From NCBI GenBank assembly GCA_030595015.1, contig JAUVDZ010000024.1, forward strand, positions 1 to 11,473: a DNA stretch of 11,473 nucleotides, in the 5' to 3' direction. The position numbers were made by a program, and so were the translations under genes. The DNA is from Candidatus Peregrinibacteria bacterium (GTDB taxonomy: Bacteria; Patescibacteriota; Gracilibacteria; UBA1369; PNNO01). Positions 7,339 through 11,473 of this stretch are shown here, piece after piece; within the stretch, counting starts at the first letter, position 1; each line of letters opens with the position of its first letter. Under the pieces are notes generated by a model that did not search any database, had not been told where the DNA came from, and saw only the letters and a list, made by a program, of their open reading frames with translations.

Positions 7339-7431
7339 CGTTGCTAGATCTTGCTGTGAAGAAGGAGCTTGCGACTGATTGAACAGGAAGAGCCCGTACG
7401 ACGAAGTGTGCAGGTGGAGCTCCAAGACCTC
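7339..7431 (+). repeat. Structured repeat A, copy A2 (candidate structured RNA element)
   Basis: This is the second copy of the element at 3114-3220, in the same orientation and 4,225 bp away. Bases 7349-7357 pair with 7383-7391 (again with one G·G mismatch), enclosing the identical 25-nt loop. The AA/TT pair of copy A1 is replaced by TT/AA. GAGCCC (7390-7395) can pair with GG plus GCTC (7416-7422) with one bulged A. The GAAA-capped hairpin of copy A1 is missing, so this copy is 14 nt shorter. Confidence 0.7.
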
Positions 7432-7482
7432 ATCTTTTGGCTTATTTGAGTTAAAACCCCTTACATCCATTGTGGTTTTTAA

Positions 7483-7511
7483 TTGACAGGCTTTGGTCTA
7501 TTCGATATATT
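7483..7511 (+). promoter_or_regulatory. Strong promoter of the tetR-family gene
   Basis: A perfect TTGACA (7483-7488), a 17-nt spacer and TATATT (7506-7511) are followed 8 nt later by the operator. Transcription would start near 7518, inside or at the edge of the operator, so the regulator should repress itself. Confidence 0.8.
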
Positions 7512-7518
7512 ACAAATA

Positions 7519-7536
7519 ACTTACCGAGTGGTAAGT
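7519..7536. promoter_or_regulatory. TetR-type operator O1 (perfect inverted repeat)
   Basis: ACTTACC (7519-7525) and GGTAAGT (7530-7536) are perfect 7-bp arms around GAGT. The site overlaps the expected transcription start of the tetR gene. It matches the site at 10757-10772 at 13 of 16 positions. Confidence 0.75.
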
Positions 7537-7562
7537 AGGTTAAAATACTTAATTGTAAAATT

Positions 7563-8150
7563 ATGGCTATAATTCAAAGACAACAAGAAAATGTTATTAA
7601 AGACACCAAGAAACATATTATAAAAATAGCTTCCAGTCTTTTCTCTGAATATAGCTATTTAGGAGTTTCAATGAGTGATATTGCTAAAAAACTTAATATC
7701 ACGAAAGCTGCACTTTATTACCATTTTACTGGCAAAGCGGAGATCTATGATAAAGTGCTCGATGGAGTTTTTGTTAACTTAAGTTCTTCTCTTGAGGAAT
7801 CGTTTAGTGAGAAAACGCCTGAGAAAAAATTGCATAAATTCATCAAAAATTATTTAGATTTTGGTTTTAAAGAGAAAAATCTTATTAAGGCATTGATGTT
7901 AAAACTTTCCCCAGCTAATTCTCAAATAACCAAATGCATAATTAAATCGAGAGAGCAAATTGTTAATTTAATCCAACCATTAATTGAATCGATACTTAGT
8001 AATAAGAAAATAACAGGAAAAACTGATAGTTATTTAATAACTTCTTTATTGATTGCTATGGCAGACGGATTGCTTCTAGAATACTCTTTTTTGAATAAAA
8101 AGATTAATTCAGGAAAAGTATCAAATCAAATTATCGCTGTTTTATTTTAA
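7563..8150 (+). CDS. TetR/AcrR-family transcriptional repressor
   Basis: This 195-residue protein has a classic TetR N-terminal DNA-binding domain. Helix 1 (HIIKIASSLFSEYSYLGVS, 18-36) is followed by the helix-turn-helix MSDIAKKLNITKAALYYHF (37-55). The C-terminal part (about 75-195) is an all-helical ligand and dimerisation domain whose ligand cannot be predicted. The gene has a consensus promoter with a perfect inverted repeat at its start site, giving autoregulation. A near-identical operator lies in the promoter of the RND transporter gene at 10806, so it is best read as the local efflux repressor. The ATG at 7563 follows an A/T-rich leader without a Shine-Dalgarno motif. The length is normal for the family. 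Confidence 0.92.
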   Translation: MAIIQRQQENVIKDTKKHIIKIASSLFSEYSYLGVSMSDIAKKLNITKAALYYHFTGKAEIYDKVLDGVFVNLSSSLEESFSEKTPEKKLHKFIKNYLDFGFKEKNLIKALMLKLSPANSQITKCIIKSREQIVNLIQPLIESILSNKKITGKTDSYLITSLLIAMADGLLLEYSFLNKKINSGKVSNQIIAVLF

Positions 8151-8204
8151 TAAAAACTTGCTAGGAAACATATTTTCTGTTTAACTTTTTATTTTTTAAC
8201 CCCC

Positions 8205-8210
8205 TATACT
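8205..8210 (+). promoter_or_regulatory. TATACT -10-like box touching the start of the 46-residue gene
   Basis: TATACT directly abuts the ATG at 8211, with a poor TTAACT (8181-8186) 18 nt upstream. A transcript from it would start about 7 nt inside the ORF, so it either is not a promoter or does not serve this start codon. Confidence 0.2.
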
Positions 8211-8351
8211 ATGGAGGTAATACGTACATTCTTTGCAAATCTCACGGGTGGTGACCCACTTACTATCGGGATCACTATTGGTGTGATTATACTAGTAGCG
8301 GTAGCAGGATATCTTGGATGGGCTTATACCCAAAAAAGCTGGCCGTTTTAG
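8211..8351 (+). CDS. 46-residue single-pass membrane peptide
   Basis: I do not recognise this family. The product begins MEVIRTFFANLTGGDPLT, continues with a hydrophobic segment ITIGVIILVAVAGYLGWAY (about 21-39) and ends in QKSWPF. The single clear membrane span, balanced codon use and position between two + strand genes argue that it is translated. Its neighbours, the YtxH-like and VirB2/TrbC-like genes, also encode small membrane proteins. The start lacks a Shine-Dalgarno motif, as do the other genes here. A strong hairpin follows 19 nt after its stop. Confidence 0.6.
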   Translation: MEVIRTFFANLTGGDPLTIGITIGVIILVAVAGYLGWAYTQKSWPF

Positions 8352-8370
8352 CAAGATGCGGAATTTTGCA

Positions 8371-8396
8371 GGTCCTTGCATTTTGATGTGAGGACC
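8371..8396 (+). terminator. Strong hairpin after the 46-residue gene, terminator-like
   Basis: GGTCCTTGCAT (8371-8381) pairs along 11 positions (two G·T wobbles) with ATGTGAGGACC (8386-8396) around a TTTG loop. The downstream bases are T-rich but lack a clean T-run. The loop and 3' arm also contain the proposed -35 of the next gene. Confidence 0.5.
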
Positions 8397-8411
8397 GTTG
8401 TATATTATAAT
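8383..8411 (+). promoter_or_regulatory. Promoter of the YtxH-like gene
   Basis: TTGATG (8383-8388), a 17-nt spacer and a consensus TATAAT (8406-8411) predict a start near 8418 and a very short leader of about 11 nt before the ATG at 8429. Confidence 0.6.
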
Positions 8412-8428
8412 TTTATAACATTAATTAC

Positions 8429-8722
8429 ATGAAAAAATCATTAGATTTTTTAAAGGGGGCGGCCATTGGAGCACTTTTGGGTTCTGTAGCAGGTATTTTA
8501 TTAGAATCTGAAAAAGATGTAACAAAAATTGTCTCTAATATTACTAAAAGAATTGTTGCAGAAGCAGAGAAAGCCAAAGGATTAACCAAAGATGGATATG
8601 AAGTAGTGGTAGATAAGGCTGTTGACGAATATGCTAAGGACAAAAAAATTGCTCAAAAGATTTTGAAGAAAGTTAGTAAAGAACTAAAGGCTAAGTGGTC
8701 GGAGATAAAAAAAGAATTTTAG
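8429..8722 (+). CDS. YtxH-domain-like small membrane protein
   Basis: This 97-residue protein has one glycine-rich membrane segment, FLKGAAIGALLGSVAGILL (7-25), immediately followed by the charged sequence ESEKD. This is the signature of the YtxH/general-stress family (glycine-zipper-like membrane helix, then a long charged helix). Residues 30-97 are rich in Lys, Glu and Ala and should form an amphipathic or coiled helix on the cytoplasmic side. YtxH proteins are linked to stress responses in Firmicutes, but their biochemical role is unknown. It has its own promoter and sits 36 nt upstream of the VirB2/TrbC-like gene, so the two may be co-transcribed. Confidence 0.75.
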   Translation: MKKSLDFLKGAAIGALLGSVAGILLESEKDVTKIVSNITKRIVAEAEKAKGLTKDGYEVVVDKAVDEYAKDKKIAQKILKKVSKELKAKWSEIKKEF

Positions 8723-8758
8723 AGAAATATTTATTCTTTGTTTATTAAATAAATTAAA

Positions 8759-9094
8759 ATGGAAAGTGACATTATCCAGAGTTATGATGTGGCAATTATG
8801 GCAAACTATTGGTTTGCTTACGGTATTATGATCGCAGGATTGCTTGCTGTTTTTTATATTATGATTGCAGGTTTTTCTTTAATAACTTCCATGGGGAAAG
8901 ATGAAAAAATTAAAAAGGGAATTAATGGAATCAAATATGTAATCATGGGGCTTATTATTATAATTTTATCTTTTTTTTGCGTTTCTGTTATTGGTCGATT
9001 ATTTGGCTTGGATTTTGTCAAGTATATTGATATGTCCGAAGTTGTAAAAATCATACAAGAAGCGGGCGAAAATCCTGATCAATTTTTAAAATGA
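8759..9094 (+). CDS. VirB2/TrbC-like two-TM pilin-type membrane protein
   Basis: This 111-residue protein has two membrane segments (about 20-43 and 58-80) joined by a short charged loop, SMGKDEKIKKGINGI (44-58). The pattern FYIMIAGFSLITSMGKDEKIKKG and the following glycine-containing helix match TrbC/VirB2 conjugative pilin-like proteins common in Patescibacteria, where single copies often occur without other type IV secretion genes. Residues 1-19 show no clear cleavable signal peptide, and the C-terminus (KIIQEAGENPDQFLK) is soluble. No other secretion genes are in the window, so a pilus role is not proven. The UGA stop overlaps the ATG of a small interrupted ORF. Confidence 0.7.
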   Translation: MESDIIQSYDVAIMANYWFAYGIMIAGLLAVFYIMIAGFSLITSMGKDEKIKKGINGIKYVIMGLIIIILSFFCVSVIGRLFGLDFVKYIDMSEVVKIIQEAGENPDQFLK

Positions 9095-9231
9095 AATCTA
9101 AATCAATAAAATTCCCGAAAGATGAAATTGAAAATATAATAAATAAATAAATAAATAAATCTTTGTCTTACCTTGAAAAAGGAACAAAACATATCATTGG
9201 CACTATTAAAACAAAAATCTCAAAAAAATAA
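9091..9231 (+). pseudogene. Small ORF interrupted by a stop inside an (AAAT)5 tract
   Basis: The ATG at 9091 overlaps the stop of the pilin-like gene (ATGA). The frame encodes MKSKSIKFPKDEIENIINK and then stops at TAA (9148-9150). The same frame reopens immediately and reads SLSYLEKGTKHIIGTIKTKISKK to TAA at 9229-9231. The stop exists only because of five AAAT units (9141-9160); with three fewer units (12 nt) the frame would be a single ORF of about 42 residues. It could be a decayed gene, a repeat-switched gene or a chance opening. No homology is recognised. Confidence 0.4.
9141..9160 (+). repeat. Tetranucleotide repeat (AAAT)5
   Basis: Five perfect AAAT units form a short simple repeat prone to slippage. 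It lies within the small ORF that starts at 9091 and supplies its in-frame stop. Confidence 0.9.
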
Positions 9232-9246
9232 CTCCAAAGTAAAAAT

Positions 9247-9984
9247 ATGCTGAGTATCATTATTCCCACATTAAACGAAGAAAAACATCTATCTGTTTTA
9301 TTACCTTCTATAAAAAAACAAGGATATAAAAATTATGAAATAATTGTAGCTGATGCAGGGTCCGCAGATAATACGCTTAAAATAGCTAAAGCTTCTAATT
9401 GTATCACTATTAATGGTGGTTTACCTGCGGTTGGCAGAAATAACGGAGCTAAAATAGCAAAAGGAAACTATTTGTTGTTTTTGGATGCAGATGTAATTTT
9501 ACCTGGAAATTTTTTAAAAACAGCCATTGATGAATTTGAAAATAAAAATATTGATATTGCTTCTTGTCGTATAATCCCATTAAGCAATAAAAAGATCGAT
9601 TTTATATTACACGGTGTAGCTAATTTTTATATGCTGATTACTCAGCGTTTTTATCCTCATGCGCCAGGATTTTGTATTTTAATTAAAAAAAATATACATA
9701 ATGCTATTCGTGGTTTTAACGAAAAACTTAAACTGGCAGAGGATCATGCTTATGTTAATAGAGCCAAAAAACATGGTAAATTTAAGATTCTTCGTTTACC
9801 AAAAATCTTTGTTTCAGTAAGACGATTGGAAACAGATGGAAGAATAAATATTTCAATAAAATATATATTGTGTGAAATTTACAGAATGATATTTGGCGAA
9901 ATTAAGACAAATATTTTTGGTTATAAATTTGGACATTATTATGAAAAAATTAGGTCACAAAAAAAAGATGGGGCTGAGTCTTGA
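9247..9984 (+). CDS. Family 2 glycosyltransferase (GT-A fold)
   Basis: This 245-residue protein begins LSIIIPTLNEEKHL (2-15), the nucleotide-binding start of GT2 enzymes. VADAGSADNT (34-43) follows with a conserved aspartate, then the metal-binding LDADV (79-83), and an acceptor-site acidic pair in LAEDHAYVNRAKK (163-175). SVRRLETDG (190-198) is the common closing motif of this subgroup. The sugar donor and acceptor cannot be told. Length is typical for a soluble single-domain transferase; basic and aromatic residues near the C-terminus may help it associate with the membrane. It may share a transcript with the small membrane-protein genes upstream. The start at 9247 lies directly at the GT2 N-terminal motif and has no Shine-Dalgarno sequence. 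Confidence 0.92.
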   Translation: MLSIIIPTLNEEKHLSVLLPSIKKQGYKNYEIIVADAGSADNTLKIAKASNCITINGGLPAVGRNNGAKIAKGNYLLFLDADVILPGNFLKTAIDEFENKNIDIASCRIIPLSNKKIDFILHGVANFYMLITQRFYPHAPGFCILIKKNIHNAIRGFNEKLKLAEDHAYVNRAKKHGKFKILRLPKIFVSVRRLETDGRINISIKYILCEIYRMIFGEIKTNIFGYKFGHYYEKIRSQKKDGAES

Positions 9985-10019
9985 CTCATATAAGCCATTA
10001 TTATTGTTAACATTTTTTT

Positions 10020-10688
10020 ATGTGTTTCTCTGCAACAGCAAGTTTTATTGCAGGTGCGACAACCGTCGGAGTTGGAGCACTAACTGTTACAAAAACTAAA
10101 TCAAAACGTGAAATACCGCTTGCAAGTATATCTATACTATTTGGTATTCAGCAGCTTATTGAGGGAACCTTGTGGCTCTCTTTTAATTTACCTGTAATGA
10201 ATATAATTCTGACCTATTCTTACTTGTTATATGCTCTTGTTTGGTGGCCATTTTTTATGCCTATAGCTGTATTTCTAGTGGAGGAAAATGAAATGAGAAA
10301 GAAAATATTATCATTGTTTATATTTTTGGGTATTATCGTTGGATTATATTTTTTGTTATTTATAATAATAGGTCCAGTAGCTTCCAGAATAGTGAATAAC
10401 AGCATTGGGTATAACTGTAGTTATCCTTATACAGAACCTACATTTGCCTTGTATGTGATAATAACATGCATGACTTGTTTTATTTCAAGCCATAAAATGA
10501 TTAAAATTTTTGGAGCAGTAGCATTGTTATCCTTATTTATTGCATATCAATTTTATAATGTTACCTTTACCTCTGTTTGGTGCTTTTTTGCTGCAATTTT
10601 AAGTTTAATTATTTATTTTCATTTTCGACATAAATATCAAGTTAAAGATTCGATTACAGATATTATTCAGAAAACAAGAAAAAAATAA
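10020..10688 (+). CDS. DUF6629-family seven-TM membrane protein
   Basis: This 222-residue protein starts MCFSATASFIAGATTVGVGA, the hallmark of the DUF6629 family. FGIQQLIEGTLWLSF (41-55) follows, where the family has its conserved QQ-x-x-EG pattern. Seven membrane segments are visible (about 6-22, 34-54, 62-88, 97-120, 140-157, 160-178, 182-202), followed by a basic cytoplasmic tail. A loop with YNCSYPYTEPTF (131-142) is also typical. The function of the family is unknown. It begins 35 nt after the GT2 gene on the same strand. The start is supported by the conserved MCFSA motif. Confidence 0.88.
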   Translation: MCFSATASFIAGATTVGVGALTVTKTKSKREIPLASISILFGIQQLIEGTLWLSFNLPVMNIILTYSYLLYALVWWPFFMPIAVFLVEENEMRKKILSLFIFLGIIVGLYFLLFIIIGPVASRIVNNSIGYNCSYPYTEPTFALYVIITCMTCFISSHKMIKIFGAVALLSLFIAYQFYNVTFTSVWCFFAAILSLIIYFHFRHKYQVKDSITDIIQKTRKK

Positions 10689-10712
10689 AGCGTATTTAAA
10701 TTTGGTTCCACC

Positions 10713-10741
10713 TTGACAAGTAAGCTCTTGTTGTCTATCAT
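10713..10741 (+). promoter_or_regulatory. Promoter of the RND efflux gene
   Basis: A perfect TTGACA (10713-10718), a 17-nt spacer and TATCAT (10736-10741) lie upstream of the operator. The spacer region also carries a small inverted repeat ACAAG/CTTGT (10716-10720 and 10727-10731). The leader would be about 58 nt. Confidence 0.75.
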
Positions 10742-10756
10742 CGTTGTCCTTGTAAG

Positions 10757-10772
10757 CTGACCGATCGGTAAG
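10757..10772. promoter_or_regulatory. TetR-type operator O2 in front of the RND gene
   Basis: CTGACCGATCGGTAAG has a perfect 10-bp palindromic core (ACCGATCGGT) with one mismatched pair outside it. It is identical to the tetR operator at 13 of 16 positions and sits just downstream of the RND promoter, where repressor binding would block transcription. Confidence 0.7.
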
Positions 10773-10805
10773 TTGCAATAGTTGTAAATTTATACTCAAT
10801 TAAGA

Positions 10806-11473
10806 ATGCATTTATCTGACCTTGGAGTGAAAAAATCGGTAACTGTAATAATGCTAACACTTGCTATTGTTGTGATCGGTTTAGTATCGCTTCCTAAGTT
10901 GGGATTGGACTTGGTACCAAAAATTGAATATCCCACAGTAACAGTCATTACCTCATATTCTGGAATTGCTCCAGAAGATATCGAAATACTTCTTACCAAA
11001 CCTGTCGAAGACACCGTAAGCACAGTAAAAAACGTTAATAACGTAAGCTCGATTTCTTTAGAAGGTATGTCTGTAATTACTGTTGATTTTGAATGGGGAA
11101 CAAATCTTGATACTGCAACGCAGGATATTCGTGATAAAATTGGACAAATTCGGGATATTCTTCCAGATGAAGCATCAACTCCTTTGACTTTAAAATTTGA
11201 TACATCGGAAGTTCCGATTGTTATGTATGCGGTTACTTCAGATCAAGTTGATCCTGTTGAACTTAAAACAATAGTTGACGATATATTTATTGATGATTTA
11301 AAAAGGGTTGATGGCGTTGCTCAGGTTAAAATAATGGGGGGGCAGGATAGGGAAATTCAAATATTGATTAACAAAACTAAATTAGATTATTTCCAGATTC
11401 CGCTTAATTATGTGATAGCTGCGGTACGAAAAGAGAATGTTAACATATCGGCAGGACATTTAGAGATTGATGA
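10806..11473 (+). CDS. RND-family efflux transporter (AcrB/HAE1-like), N-terminal part
   Basis: The frame is open from ATG at 10806 to the window end, giving about 222 residues of a protein that is normally about 1,000 residues long. The start MHLSDLGVKKSVTVIMLTL and the first membrane span (about 13-30) match RND pumps. LGLDLVPKIEYPTVTVIT (32-49) and the following APEDIEILLTKPVED (55-69) are the characteristic start of the first porter loop, with DIRDKIGQIRDILP (107-120) and RVDGVAQVKIMGG (165-177) further along. AcrB-type pumps use the proton motive force to expel drugs or lipids; in organisms without a classical outer membrane they act as lipid or drug exporters. Its promoter carries the operator shared with the tetR gene. 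Confidence 0.93.
   Translation, partial: MHLSDLGVKKSVTVIMLTLAIVVIGLVSLPKLGLDLVPKIEYPTVTVITSYSGIAPEDIEILLTKPVEDTVSTVKNVNNVSSISLEGMSVITVDFEWGTNLDTATQDIRDKIGQIRDILPDEASTPLTLKFDTSEVPIVMYAVTSDQVDPVELKTIVDDIFIDDLKRVDGVAQVKIMGGQDREIQILINKTKLDYFQIPLNYVIAAVRKENVNISAGHLEID

Noticed and set aside
8166..8190. Terminator of the tetR gene
   Set aside because: AAACA/TGTTT followed by a T-rich run is only a 5-bp A/T stem, too weak to call in such AT-rich DNA.
9091..9231. Alternative genetic code explaining the interrupted ORF
   Set aside because: The interruption is TAA, and TAA also ends many normal genes here. UGA ends the toxin and pilin-like genes, so code 25 (UGA = Gly) is not supported.
9893..10099. 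Possible 68-residue gene between the GT2 and DUF6629 genes
   Set aside because: It overlaps both genes in another frame, while both have clear family motifs at their ends in this interval.

Overview
The window is AT-rich bacterial DNA whose genes read cleanly in the standard bacterial code; UGA is used as a stop by the zeta-toxin and pilin-like genes. SLH-domain, CapA-like, VirB2/TrbC-like pilin, DKNYY-repeat, DUF6629 and zeta-toxin proteins, combined with the almost complete absence of Shine-Dalgarno sequences, suggest a Patescibacteria/CPR-type genome (possibly Peregrinibacteria-like). This lineage call is an inference from gene content only.

Left part (1-3100, all + strand): the C-terminal tail of an SLH-domain protein, a membrane-anchored CapA-family protein that follows it directly, a promoter and gene for a beta-CASP metallo-beta-lactamase RNase, then a promoter, a tRNA-Gly(TCC) with encoded CCA, and a terminator.

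Middle part (about 3110-7435): an accessory island bounded by two direct copies of a ~95-107-nt GC-richer element (3114-3220 and 7339-7431). The two copies differ mainly by compensatory changes that preserve a helix, so they look like copies of a structured RNA (or a hairpin-forming DNA element). Between them lie a minus-strand gene of unknown family with a PD-(D/E)XK-like nuclease signature, a zeta-toxin-like kinase translationally overlapped by a 47-residue partner, and a minus-strand DKNYY-repeat lipoprotein. The toxin cassette is itself flanked by a second pair of diverged repeats.

Right part (7480-11473, all + strand): a TetR-family regulator with a strong promoter and a perfect inverted-repeat operator, a 46-residue one-pass membrane peptide, a YtxH-like protein, a two-TM VirB2/TrbC-like protein, a small ORF interrupted inside an (AAAT)5 tract, a GT2 glycosyltransferase, a seven-TM DUF6629 protein, and the start of an RND-family efflux transporter. 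The RND promoter carries an operator matching the tetR operator at 13 of 16 positions, so the regulator probably controls both itself and the efflux gene 3.2 kb away.

Gene-free gaps over or near 300 bases: 4591-4902 holds the nuclease-gene promoter with a palindrome in its spacer, repeat copy B1, a small hairpin and the toxin -10 box. 7252-7562 holds structured repeat copy A2 and the tetR promoter and operator. 8151-8428 holds the 46-residue peptide gene, a strong hairpin and the ytxH-like promoter.
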